From Chitinophagaceae bacterium UBA1946 (lineage in GTDB: Bacteria; Bacteroidota; Bacteroidia; Chitinophagales; Chitinophagaceae), in NCBI GenBank assembly GCA_002336815.1, contig DDEU01000042.1, positions 18,243 to 82,242 of the forward strand: a stretch of DNA of 64,000 nt, given 5' to 3'. This document shows, piece by piece, positions 27,008 through 36,162 of the stretch. Position 1 is the first letter of the stretch. Each line of letters starts with the position of its first letter. A program made the position numbers and the translations under genes. The notes below the pieces were generated by a model. The model saw only the letters and a program-made list of their open reading frames with translations, was not told the origin of the DNA and ran no database searches.

Positions 27008-27125
27008 AGGGCTGTATCAAAAAACAACCTGTTACATGCATTTAATAAAATGTTTAGATCCGGTTCCATTCATTGCAACGTTTCGACGAGCTCAACATGA
27101 CAATAAATGGATGATGATTCAGCCT
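27008..27125. repeat. Palindromic three-stem intergenic element, copy 3
   Basis: 118 bp. Outer arms GGGCTGTATCA and TGATTCAGCCT pair with one mismatch. Stem 2 is preserved (CCATTCATTGC...CAATAAATGG around TTTCGACGAGCTCAA, almost identical to copy 1). It lies between the second ATPase and first permease genes of the efflux operon. Confidence 0.8.
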
Positions 27126-27138
27126 GCAAAAATTAATT

Positions 27139-28245
27139 ATGAAACAATTCATAGCGTTTGTAAAAAAAGAATTCTTTCACATCTGGCGGGATAAAAAAAC
27201 CACCTTCATCCTGCTGGGCATGCCGGTAGTGCAGATCGTGATCTTTGGGTTTGCTCTTACCAATGAAGTAAAGAATGCTAAGATCGCTGTGCTTGACAAT
27301 GCAAAAGATGCCGCTGCCAGTTCGCTCATCACACAAATAGACGCCAGTCGTTATTTTGAAGTGAGTCAGCACCTGGTATCTTACCGTGAAATTGAAACCG
27401 CCTTCCGGCAGGGACAAATTAAAATGGCGGTAGTGCTGCCGCTTCATTTTGAAGAAGACCTTCAACGTTACAATAAAGCACAGGTACAATTGATCGCTGA
27501 TGCTTCCGATCCCAATTTTGCCAATACCGTTACCAACTATGCATCGGCCATTATCATGGATTACCAGCGCCGCATCACCAACAACCGCAAACTGCCTTAT
27601 ACCATCAATGCCGAAGTACGAATGCTGTACAATCCACAAATGAAGGGAGCATACAATTTTGTACCCGGTGTAATGGCAATGGTACTGTTGCTCGTTTGCA
27701 CTATGATGACAGCCATCACCATCGTAAGGGAAAAAGAAACAGGTACCATGGAAGTGATACTGGTATCTCCAATGAAACCACAACTGGTGGTATTTGCAAA
27801 AGCTGTTCCCTACTTACTATTATCGGTGATCAATATTGCCAGCATTTTATTGCTCAGTGTATTTGTACTGGAAGTACCCATCAACGGAAACATATTTCTA
27901 CTGGTAGGTGAAAGTATTTTATTCACGCTGGTTTCTTTATCGCTGGGTCTGCTCATTTCATCTGCCGCAGGTTCACAGCAAACTGCTATGTTCATTTCGC
28001 TCATTGGGTTGTTTTTGCCAACGGTTATGCTGAGTGGTTTTATGTTTCCCATCGAAAATATGCCGTTGCCATTGAGGATCATTTCCAATATCGTTCCGGC
28101 GAAATGGTATTATATCATTGTAAGATCGGTGATGATAAAAGGAGTTGGACTAAAAGATGTGTGGCAGGAAACACTGATCCTCAGCGGCATGATGATCTTT
28201 TTTTTAACGGTGGCGGTAAAACGATTCAAGATAAGACTGGCATGA
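27139..28245 (+). CDS. ABC-2 type permease (YbhS/YbhR-like), first subunit
   Basis: 368 residues: one N-terminal helix, a large periplasmic domain (about 45-170) and five C-terminal helices. The REKETGTMEVILVSPM coupling segment (about 198-213) and the MLSGFMFPIENMP motif near residue 295 are typical of ABC-2 exporters. Pairs with the permease encoded next. Confidence 0.92.
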   Translation: MKQFIAFVKKEFFHIWRDKKTTFILLGMPVVQIVIFGFALTNEVKNAKIAVLDNAKDAAASSLITQIDASRYFEVSQHLVSYREIETAFRQGQIKMAVVLPLHFEEDLQRYNKAQVQLIADASDPNFANTVTNYASAIIMDYQRRITNNRKLPYTINAEVRMLYNPQMKGAYNFVPGVMAMVLLLVCTMMTAITIVREKETGTMEVILVSPMKPQLVVFAKAVPYLLLSVINIASILLLSVFVLEVPINGNIFLLVGESILFTLVSLSLGLLISSAAGSQQTAMFISLIGLFLPTVMLSGFMFPIENMPLPLRIISNIVPAKWYYIIVRSVMIKGVGLKDVWQETLILSGMMIFFLTVAVKRFKIRLA

Positions 28246-28273
28246 TGAAATCTATTTTTTATACCGGCATTTG

Positions 28274-28327
28274 TTTTTCATGGCGTCATCGTTGTGTCAC
28301 TCACTTGTACTGTAGTTTTTTCATGGC
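28274..28327. repeat. 27-bp inverted repeat, right copy, framed by an 11-bp direct repeat
   Basis: The exact reverse complement of 25164-25190 lies at 28287-28313. It is framed by direct repeats TTTTTCATGGC at 28274-28284 and 28317-28327, period 43, which look like a duplicated target around a small insertion. Located between the two permease genes. Confidence 0.7.
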
Positions 28328-28351
28328 ATCCCATAAAAGCATGCACGCATT

Positions 28352-29470
28352 ATGAGAACATTAAAATTTTTACTGCAGAAAGAATTCCGGCAGATCTTCC
28401 GGGATCCTTCCATCATCCGGCTCATTTTTATTATGCCGGTAATGCAGCTCATGATATTGCCCTGGGCAGCGGACTATGAAATGAAAAATATCAAACTGGG
28501 TGTGATAGACCATGACCATTCAGATTATTCCCGGAAACTGATTTCCACGATCACTGCTTCCGGCTATTTTATACTGAATGATTATGCGGCCACTTTCAAC
28601 CAGTCATTTTCTGAAATAGAGAAAGATCATTCAGATATCATTCTTGAGATCCCGGCTTCCTTTGAAAAAAACCTCGTTAAACAAAGTGAAGCAACATTGT
28701 TTATAGCAGGGAATGCCATTAATGGTGTAAAGGCAAACCTGGGCAGTCTTTACCTGCGAACCATCATCAACGATTTTAATCAAACAGTAAGGATGGATTG
28801 GATACAGGTGCCCCGGTTCAGCCCGGAAACACAGGTGGAAGTGCGGTCTTCCAACTGGTTTAACCCATTGATGAACTACAAATACTTTATGGTTCCCGGC
28901 ATACTGGTGATCTTACTAACGATGGTGGGATCTAACCTAACGGCGATGAATATCGTAAAAGAAAAAGAGATCGGCACCATCGAACAGATCAATGTAACTC
29001 CCATTAAAAAATATCATTTTATTTTGGGCAAGCTCATTCCTTTCTGGATACTGGGGTTGTTTGTTCTTACACTCGGTTTTATTATTGCAAGACTGGTATA
29101 TGGCATTTCGCCACTGGGAAGTTTTGTTACCATTTACATATTTGCAGGCGTTTACCTGTTGGCCGTGTTAGGGTTGGGATTGCTGATCTCAACTTATGCA
29201 GCAACACAGCAACAAGCCATGCTCATTTCATTTTTTATCATGATGATCTTTATATTGCTGGGTGGCTTGTACACCTCTATCGATAGTATGCCGGAGTGGG
29301 CCAAATGGATCACCCGGTTCAACCCGGTGTCGTATTTTATTGAAGTAATGCGTATGGTGGTGTTGAAAGGCAGCAGCCTGTATGACATAAGGAAACAACT
29401 ATTGGTGATGGGCGTATTTGCCGTTGTCCTGAATGGGTGGGCGGTAGTCAGTTACCGCAAACGTTCCTGA
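28352..29470 (+). CDS. ABC-2 type permease, second subunit
   Basis: 372 residues with the same layout as the preceding permease (one helix, periplasmic domain, five helices), the coupling segment VKEKEIGTIEQINVTP and the GGLYTSIDSMPEWAKW motif. Last gene of the efflux operon. Its TGA stop touches the stop of the convergent CvpA-CAP gene (TGATCA at 29468-29473), so no terminator can fit between the two genes. Confidence 0.92.
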   Translation: MRTLKFLLQKEFRQIFRDPSIIRLIFIMPVMQLMILPWAADYEMKNIKLGVIDHDHSDYSRKLISTITASGYFILNDYAATFNQSFSEIEKDHSDIILEIPASFEKNLVKQSEATLFIAGNAINGVKANLGSLYLRTIINDFNQTVRMDWIQVPRFSPETQVEVRSSNWFNPLMNYKYFMVPGILVILLTMVGSNLTAMNIVKEKEIGTIEQINVTPIKKYHFILGKLIPFWILGLFVLTLGFIIARLVYGISPLGSFVTIYIFAGVYLLAVLGLGLLISTYAATQQQAMLISFFIMMIFILLGGLYTSIDSMPEWAKWITRFNPVSYFIEVMRMVVLKGSSLYDIRKQLLVMGVFAVVLNGWAVVSYRKRS

Positions 29471-30415
29471 TCAGTCCCTGAATTCCTGGGTAACCATCAA
29501 ACCATGGTCGCCGCCGGCTGCAATGCCAATGCCGATGCGGCCATAAGCAGGGTTCAGGATATTTGCACGATGACCGGGCGACTTCATCAACTCTTCATGA
29601 GCCTTCAACAGCGTTGGTGCCAGCGCAAGATTTTCACCTGCATACCGGTACCGGATATGTGCTTTATGAAGACGTTGGAATGGATTGATGCCTTCCGGCG
29701 TATTATGTGAAAAATATCCTCTTTTGAACATATCGGCTGAATGGTCTCTTGCTGCTATTGTAAGTGAAGCGTCGTATTGCAATATTTTCAAACCATGACT
29801 TTTTCGTTCTGCATTTACCAATGCCAGCATTTGCATCTCCAGGTCAGCCCGGAAATTGATCTCGCTGGTTACAAAAGGCAGCAATACGGCATCATGCGAT
29901 ACGATTTCATTTTCAGCAGCCATTACCTGTGTAGGTGTTTCAAAAACAATGGATGCCTCCCTGTCTACAAAAATGTCCATCCTGTGTAACCAGGCAGGGA
30001 TTTCCGTCTTTGCAATGACGGCTTCCACAGGCTGGGGAATAGCAACCACGCTTGTGAAATGATGCAGCAGCAATATAAAGGAACAGCCTGCAATGATACC
30101 AGTAAAAGTGCCACAAACCCTGTTGATTAAATTTGCTTTGTGCATGCTCTTTTTCAAAAGCAGGTGAAAAACAAAAAAGAGCAGCAGGAAAACAGCAACA
30201 AATAAGGTGCAAAATGCAGTTGGCAATATCAATGATTCAGCCAACTCAAGGTTATTTTTTAACCATTCACCAAGCGGTATAAACAATAAAAAAGCAATGA
30301 TCGCCGGCACAACCAGTTGCATTAAGAATATTATCACTGCAACAAAACCAATGCGATAACCAATAATGGCACCGCCTGTAATGGCAAAAAATAATAAACA
30401 ATAAAAACTGATCAC
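29471..30415 (-). CDS. CvpA-like membrane domain fused to a CAP (SCP/PR-1) domain
   Basis: 314 residues. About four helices in residues 1-125 resemble the CvpA/colicin V production family; after a linker the C-terminal part (about 185-312) is a CAP domain with ALVNAERKSHGLKIL, HSADMFKRGYFSHNTPEG, YAGENLA and SPGHRANILNP. The CAP histidines and glutamates (in FSHNTPEG and GENLA) are present. The CAP domain should face the periplasm. GTG at 30415 is the only start before an in-frame stop. Function unknown; the two-domain layout occurs in other Bacteroidota and Firmicutes. Confidence 0.85.
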   Translation of the reverse strand: MISFYCLLFFAITGGAIIGYRIGFVAVIIFLMQLVVPAIIAFLLFIPLGEWLKNNLELAESLILPTAFCTLFVAVFLLLFFVFHLLLKKSMHKANLINRVCGTFTGIIAGCSFILLLHHFTSVVAIPQPVEAVIAKTEIPAWLHRMDIFVDREASIVFETPTQVMAAENEIVSHDAVLLPFVTSEINFRADLEMQMLALVNAERKSHGLKILQYDASLTIAARDHSADMFKRGYFSHNTPEGINPFQRLHKAHIRYRYAGENLALAPTLLKAHEELMKSPGHRANILNPAYGRIGIGIAAGGDHGLMVTQEFRD

Positions 30416-30449
30416 TGTTGCAGATTGATGTTACTTAAAATTTCTTTTA

Positions 30450-30497
30450 CAAAAACAGGGTTTATCTCCTGGCTCTAAGAGCAATCGATAAACCCTG
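30450..30497 (-). terminator. Terminator after the glycine-zipper lipoprotein gene
   Basis: Eleven-base arms CAGGGTTTATC (30456-30466) and GATAAACCCTG (30487-30497); on the minus strand the hairpin is followed by TTTTTG. Confidence 0.88.
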
Positions 30498-30520
30498 TCA
30501 TTTATAAACAAGCAAATTCA

Positions 30521-30928
30521 TTAATACCTTCCATCTTTTTTATCCTTTGAACGGCCAACACCGTATCCCACCCCGGCACCTACAGCACCACCGATCACAG
30601 CACCTGCAGCCCTGTTATTCTTAGCAATGATAGCCCCGGCTACTGCACCCGTAGCACCACCAATTACAGCTCCTTTTGCTGCCTTACTCCATCCCTTTTT
30701 CTTTTTTTCTACCGGCGCTGAAACGACAGGAGTATTTTGAGTTTCATTTTTATATACAACAGTTTTTGCAGCGGCTGCTTTTTCCTTTTTTTCTTTCCAC
30801 TGCTGGTATTGCTTGAACTCAGCCGAGTCTGTAGCAGACAATACCCTTGTTTGATCGGTTGTAGTTTTATTTTGCTTGCACGCCAATAATGTTCCTGAAA
30901 TGGCTACGATGGTTAAGATCTTTTTCAT
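30521..30928 (-). CDS. Glycine-zipper lipoprotein (YMGG-like)
   Basis: 135 residues. Lipobox GTLLAC gives a lipidated Cys at about 17; a charged Lys/Glu middle is followed by two glycine-zipper hairpins (GAVIGGATGAVAGAII and GAVIGGAVGAGVGYGVG), the pattern of YMGG/SlyB-like proteins that insert or associate with membranes. Role unknown. Single gene with its own terminator. Confidence 0.85.
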   Translation of the reverse strand: MKKILTIVAISGTLLACKQNKTTTDQTRVLSATDSAEFKQYQQWKEKKEKAAAAKTVVYKNETQNTPVVSAPVEKKKKGWSKAAKGAVIGGATGAVAGAIIAKNNRAAGAVIGGAVGAGVGYGVGRSKDKKDGRY

Positions 30929-31217
30929 AATACCTGATTTTGATGAATAATAATTTCCAAGCTAATTGATGCAGGTAGTAAAAGAAAAACTGTGCCAGAA
31001 TAATGGCAGTTGTTAAAATAGCAGACCAGTTTGATTTTTTACCCTTTAATTCAAGCTGTTGTGCAGACAGGCATTTTAACATATTAGAGTCAATGTTATA
31101 CAATGCGCTGTTTATTGTTTCAGGGAGCAGGCCAATTTATTGATAAATATCATTACTGATTAAACCTTGCGCTGAATACTAAAGCACCGGGCAAGATCTA
31201 AAAATCTAAACCACTTT

Positions 31218-34200
31218 CTAAATAGTTGCCAGGGTGTCTTCTCCCTGTAATAGTTCGCTCTGCAAGGAAGCGATCACTTTTATCAAAGTATCATTCAATA
31301 CTTCTATTAATTGGGTAAGCCGCTCAGAAGATTCATGTTTTAAGGCCAGCGCTTCTATCTCTCTTATCTCGTTTCGCAATGAATGAATGCCGAGGTTATC
31401 GATCGAAGGTTTCATCCGGTGTGCCAGTGATTTCAGTTTTGCAAAATCATTGATCCGTATCGCCTTATTAATTTCTTCCAGCGATGCAGTTGCTTCCACG
31501 ATAAAAAGGTTCATTATTTTTTTGATAAAGGCATTATCATGCTTGCTCATGGCATTCAGTTTTGAAAGATCGTACAGTGCCATAGAGGGCACGGGTTTTT
31601 CTGCGATGGTGATCTTTACTTCCTTGCCCAGCCACTTTGCGATCATGGCCACAAGCTCTTCTTCTTCAAAAGGTTTTGAAATAAAATCATTCATTCCTGC
31701 CGCAAAACACTTGTCGCTTTCGCCCTGTATGGCGTTGGCTGTAAGTGCAATGATGGGAACTGTTTTACTGATGCCAGCCCTGATCACCCTGGTAGCTTCC
31801 AGTCCGTCCATCAAAGGCATCTGCATATCCATTAAAACAATATCTACCATGCCTTGCTTCAATGCTTCCACCGCTTCCAGTCCGTTCACCGCCTCGGCAA
31901 TATCGGCTCCATAATGTGATAGTGTTGTAGTGGCTACCAGCCTGTTCACTTCATTGTCTTCTACCAGCAAAATTTTCTTTCCCTTCAATACGCCCTTGTC
32001 CTCGATGCGTATTTCGCCGGTTGGCAGATCAGCTTCATCGCCTGTATAAAAAGGAATTACCAGCGTAATGGTTGTACCTACATTCTTTTCGCTGGCCACT
32101 TCAATGGTTCCGCCCATCAGTTCACTCAATTGTTTGGAGATGGTCATTCCTAAACCGGTGCCGCCAAATTTCCTGCTTACAGACCTGTCTTCCTGCACAA
32201 AACTCTGGAAGAGATTTTGCAAAAATTCCTTGTCCATACCAATGCCTTTGTCGGCTACTGAAATTTCTATTGATTGCTGCTTCTTATGCTTTGCCCTCAG
32301 CCTGCAACGGATGAGCACACTTCCTTTTTCAGAAAATTTCACTGCATTACTCAGCAGGTTTAGCAGTACCTGTTTGAGTCGGTAAGGATCGCCCTTTAAC
32401 ACGGCTGCGATGTTTTCATCCACCGAATAATTAAGCAGTAACCCTTTTTCAGACGCCCGGTGTTCCATTACCTGCACGGTATTTTTCACTACATCATGCA
32501 TCCTGAACCCGATATTTTCCAATGAAAGTTTTCCTGCCTCAATTTTTGAAATATCCAAAATGTCGTTGATGATCACCATCAGGTGTTCGCCGGCATTGTT
32601 GATGGTATTCAGGAATAACTTCTGCTGCTCATTCAACATCGTTTTCTGCAGCTCCCTGCTCATTCCTAAAATGGCGTTCATCGGGGTTCTGATCTCGTGG
32701 CTCATATTAGCCAGGAAACTTTGTTTGGCCGTAGCAGATAATTCGGCCTGTTCACGGGCCTCCAGCAGTTCATATTCAAGCATCTTCTGTTCTGTAATAT
32801 CCAGATGAATACCGATCGATCCAACCAATTCTTCTTTGTCGTTGTAGCGTGGAGCTGCACTGATCAGCCACCATTTACTTTCACCCGATTTATTTTTTAC
32901 CGAAATTTCATATGCTTCCGAAATGCCTTTTTTCCTGCATTCATTTTTCAATTCCATCATCTCCTGCTGTTCGCCCCTCACAAAAAGATCCGATGCCTTT
33001 TTACCCAGCAACTCGTCAATATTATAGCCACTCATTTCGCCAAAACTCTGGTTGGCAAATTGTATGATCTCTTCATTGTCAACCTCCAGTAATCCCAGGT
33101 TCATGTTGGCCGTAATGTTCCTGTATTTCTCTTCGTTTATTTTAAGCGCCTGCTCTGTATTTTTTCTTTCGGTGATGTCCAGTATAAAGCCGGTGAATAC
33201 GGCAGATCCTTCCTCGGTAAAGTAAGAGAAAGAAGACGTAACAGAATGCCAGATGATGCCCCTGCCCGGTATGATGAGCCTGGATTCATCATAGAACGGT
33301 TCAAGTGTTTCACGGCAATGCTGATTTTTACGCAATATCTCCGGCACATCATCGGGGTGAATGTACTGTTGGTACAAATGAAAATCTTCTGGTTCAATGC
33401 CGAATATTTTCTTCATTGCAGGGCTCACATATCTCAGGCGCTCCGTTCCATCCTTCCTGAATTCATATTCATATATCACACCCGGGATATTTTCTGACAG
33501 GGATTTAAATTGTTTAACACGCTGTTCCAGCTCAATGCCGGTTTGTTTGATTGCGGTGATATCGGTGTGTGTGCCAACGATCAGTCCGGGCTTTCCGTCC
33601 TGTGTGTTGCTTAACAACATCCCACGGTCGAGTACCCAAAGATAGCGGCCGCTCTTGTGCTGTATCCTGTATTCCAACTGGTGATTCAGGATCTTTCCCT
33701 CCCGGTAATCATCTTCAGATTGCCTGATCATCTCCACATCTTCCGGGTGAATCAGGCTAAACCATTCATCTTCCTCATGATCAAACGCTGCTCCTTCGTA
33801 ACCGAGCATGTTCTTATACTGCTCCGAAAAAAATGTTTCATCGGTTTGAAGGTCATATCTCCAAACGCCATCGCCGGCACCCTCAAGGGCGAACTGCCAT
33901 AGTTCCTGGCTGGCCTTAAGATCTGTCTCTGCTTTTTTTCTTTCAGAAATATCACGGATAAAACCACAGAAAAAAGTTCCGCTACCATGCGTTACCGGTA
34001 TGATGGACAATTCCACCGGGAACTCAATGCCGGCCTTGTTTACAGCCGTTAATTCCGTGATCTTGTTCAATACGGGCCCATCGCCTGTTGAATGAAAGCG
34101 GATCATTCCATTTTCATGCCCATCCCTGTGCTGGTGGGGTATAATGAGCTGGGATAATTTTTTTCCCATCACTGCTTCTTCTGTCCATCCAAAGGTTTTT

Positions 34201-35024
34201 TCTGCCTGGGGATTCCAGAATGAGATATCTCCTTTATCGTTGATGATCACAATGGCATCCAGTGCAGCATTCAAAATAAGCCTGTTGGTCAATTCACTTT
34301 TCTCAATGGCATCCTGTGCTTTTTTCTTTTCTGTGATGTCGGTGTACGTCCATAAATGACCCTTGTATTTTTGCTCCAGAAAGATAGGGATGTAGTCACG
34401 TTGAAATATACGTCCATCCGCTAATTCCATTATTTCGTTTGTCACCAGTTTCTTCTGGTTCAGTAACTGGTCAATGGATAAGACGAAAGCTTCAGGATCT
34501 TTAAACAGGTGCTTGTTTTGTTGCGCACTGTTGCTACAATCCATGCCCTGCAGCTCATCCGGGTGAACCGGTATTGCGAACATATCACAAAAACACTGGT
34601 TGGTAAAAACAATATGCCTTGTTTCATCTTCCAGTAAAATCGCACTTTGCAGGTTGGTGATGAGCGAGGTAAAAACAAGTTCCGCATTTTTTCTTTTGTG
34701 CACCTGCTGGTTCAGGTACCGTGCGATCATCAGCAGGTCATCACTGTTATTATTTTTTTCTTCTCCACTGATGGTACCGATGATGTTCTTTAATTTTTGT
34801 ACCGATTGCCGTTTTACATTCAGTTCATGTTTTAACTGGTTATTGATGGAGGAGTATTCTTCTTCACTGATGTCGAAAGCACGGTCAGATAATTCCTTGT
34901 CACGGTCGTAGGAGTAGTAGGAATCACTGATCGCTGCCAAAAAATCCTGCATCGCCGGATCAGCCTGCATGGACCCTGGCAAGTATTTTTTCAGTTGTTT
35001 TTGTATCAGTTTATGCAAGCTCAT
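31218..35024 (-). CDS. Hybrid sensor histidine kinase with five PAS domains, REC and HPt
   Basis: 1268 residues, no clear membrane helix, so probably cytoplasmic. Order: N-terminal helical region, about five PAS/PAC domains (roughly 115-755), HisKA with the phospho-accepting His near 776 (MSHEIRTPMN), HATPase (N and G boxes NLLSNAVKFSEKG, FGGTGLGMTIS), receiver (VLMDMQMPLMDG, Asp near 1063) and HPt (SLAHRMKPS, His near 1201). It contains a full phosphorelay in one chain and can pass phosphate on to separate receivers. Overlaps the FIST gene by 14 bases, so the FIST protein is likely its input or partner. Confidence 0.93.
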   Translation of the reverse strand: MSLHKLIQKQLKKYLPGSMQADPAMQDFLAAISDSYYSYDRDKELSDRAFDISEEEYSSINNQLKHELNVKRQSVQKLKNIIGTISGEEKNNNSDDLLMIARYLNQQVHKRKNAELVFTSLITNLQSAILLEDETRHIVFTNQCFCDMFAIPVHPDELQGMDCSNSAQQNKHLFKDPEAFVLSIDQLLNQKKLVTNEIMELADGRIFQRDYIPIFLEQKYKGHLWTYTDITEKKKAQDAIEKSELTNRLILNAALDAIVIINDKGDISFWNPQAEKTFGWTEEAVMGKKLSQLIIPHQHRDGHENGMIRFHSTGDGPVLNKITELTAVNKAGIEFPVELSIIPVTHGSGTFFCGFIRDISERKKAETDLKASQELWQFALEGAGDGVWRYDLQTDETFFSEQYKNMLGYEGAAFDHEEDEWFSLIHPEDVEMIRQSEDDYREGKILNHQLEYRIQHKSGRYLWVLDRGMLLSNTQDGKPGLIVGTHTDITAIKQTGIELEQRVKQFKSLSENIPGVIYEYEFRKDGTERLRYVSPAMKKIFGIEPEDFHLYQQYIHPDDVPEILRKNQHCRETLEPFYDESRLIIPGRGIIWHSVTSSFSYFTEEGSAVFTGFILDITERKNTEQALKINEEKYRNITANMNLGLLEVDNEEIIQFANQSFGEMSGYNIDELLGKKASDLFVRGEQQEMMELKNECRKKGISEAYEISVKNKSGESKWWLISAAPRYNDKEELVGSIGIHLDITEQKMLEYELLEAREQAELSATAKQSFLANMSHEIRTPMNAILGMSRELQKTMLNEQQKLFLNTINNAGEHLMVIINDILDISKIEAGKLSLENIGFRMHDVVKNTVQVMEHRASEKGLLLNYSVDENIAAVLKGDPYRLKQVLLNLLSNAVKFSEKGSVLIRCRLRAKHKKQQSIEISVADKGIGMDKEFLQNLFQSFVQEDRSVSRKFGGTGLGMTISKQLSELMGGTIEVASEKNVGTTITLVIPFYTGDEADLPTGEIRIEDKGVLKGKKILLVEDNEVNRLVATTTLSHYGADIAEAVNGLEAVEALKQGMVDIVLMDMQMPLMDGLEATRVIRAGISKTVPIIALTANAIQGESDKCFAAGMNDFISKPFEEEELVAMIAKWLGKEVKITIAEKPVPSMALYDLSKLNAMSKHDNAFIKKIMNLFIVEATASLEEINKAIRINDFAKLKSLAHRMKPSIDNLGIHSLRNEIREIEALALKHESSERLTQLIEVLNDTLIKVIASLQSELLQGEDTLATI

Positions 35025-36153
35025 AAAACGAGGTTATGGTCATGGTTTGATTGTGAAGCTGGCAGGAACCTCCTTCGTTGAACGGGGATATTTCACCATA
35101 AGAATAAAATCCTGCAACAGCTGTTTCTTCGCCAAGCGATTCAATGACTGCTTCTACTTCTTCCTCTGTTCTTGAACCAAGTATGATCTTTCGTCCTACG
35201 CAACTTACCAGTAATGAAAAGACTGGTTTACCGGAATGACTGAGGGTGGTATTTTGTGCGGCCACTGCTGCGGCGAAGGTGATCAGGTCAAAGTTTCCTT
35301 TCATCAGCCGCACCATCGAGCCAACGGGAATATCGCCTGCAAAGGTCATGCTGCTGGATTCATGATCGATGGAAAGAATGGTTCTTACCAGGGGCTGCGT
35401 ACTGCCGGGAATGGTTACTGAAAGCGGGAACAACAAAGCCGATGCAGGCAATTTTTCTGCTTCCGGACCAAGGTATCTTTTATAAATGTCAAGGGCATTT
35501 TTTCCATCCAGTTCAAATAATATATTTCCCTCTGCTCTTGTAACCTCTTTTTCAAGACCGAAACTTTGCCAGCCCCCTTTTGAGCCGTGGGTAACCAAAA
35601 TATGTTCACCATAAAACCCGATCGCTGCAATATTTCCTTCTGCAGGATCCCCGTTCAAACCCACCAGTGTAGAAGCAAAATTAACACCATCACCTGCGAG
35701 ACCACCGGTGATCAATACTTTTTCACCAGCCGCATCATTCAATCCTTTCACCAGTTCACTGCCGTTTACAACACTGCCATCTGATAAAACCAAAATGCTC
35801 ACAAGGTCTTTTTGCGGCAGTTTTTTAACAAGATGGATAGCCGCATCATAACTGCTGCTAAAGTCGCTCACATTTACAGCCGCCGCTTCAATGGGAGTAT
35901 GATTAAAATGCAGTGCCGCAGCTACGAGTGAGTCCTCGTGTATACGATCGTGGAAGATCTCGCCTGCCGTACTGCACATGGCGATGTTGGCTAAAGGAAA
36001 TTGCTGCTTCAGTTGCTGGTAGAGCGATGGCTGTGCAAGCAACTTTTTTGAAGCAAAACACAATACCAGTTGGGCAGTAAGCGCATCACAACTATTGTGC
36101 TGCGGATGTTGCTGCCATTCATCATTGCTGAAATTAAAGACCGATGCCTGCAT
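35011..36153 (-). CDS. FIST domain signal-transduction protein
   Basis: 380 residues: FIST N domain (about 30-230; CSTAGEIFHDRI, VLSDGSVVNGSELVKGLN, GGLAGDG) and FIST C domain (about 235-360; GSMVRLMKGNFD, SCVGRKIILGSRTEEEVE, FYSYGEISPF). FIST is a predicted small-ligand sensory domain, first described by sequence analysis as binding perhaps amino acids or derivatives; no enzyme motif. It stands between the activator gene (9 bases upstream) and the hybrid kinase (overlapping), making a compact three-gene sensory operon. Confidence 0.93.
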   Translation of the reverse strand: MQASVFNFSNDEWQQHPQHNSCDALTAQLVLCFASKKLLAQPSLYQQLKQQFPLANIAMCSTAGEIFHDRIHEDSLVAAALHFNHTPIEAAAVNVSDFSSSYDAAIHLVKKLPQKDLVSILVLSDGSVVNGSELVKGLNDAAGEKVLITGGLAGDGVNFASTLVGLNGDPAEGNIAAIGFYGEHILVTHGSKGGWQSFGLEKEVTRAEGNILFELDGKNALDIYKRYLGPEAEKLPASALLFPLSVTIPGSTQPLVRTILSIDHESSSMTFAGDIPVGSMVRLMKGNFDLITFAAAVAAQNTTLSHSGKPVFSLLVSCVGRKIILGSRTEEEVEAVIESLGEETAVAGFYSYGEISPFNEGGSCQLHNQTMTITSFYELA

Positions 36154-36162
36154 AATTTTTTA

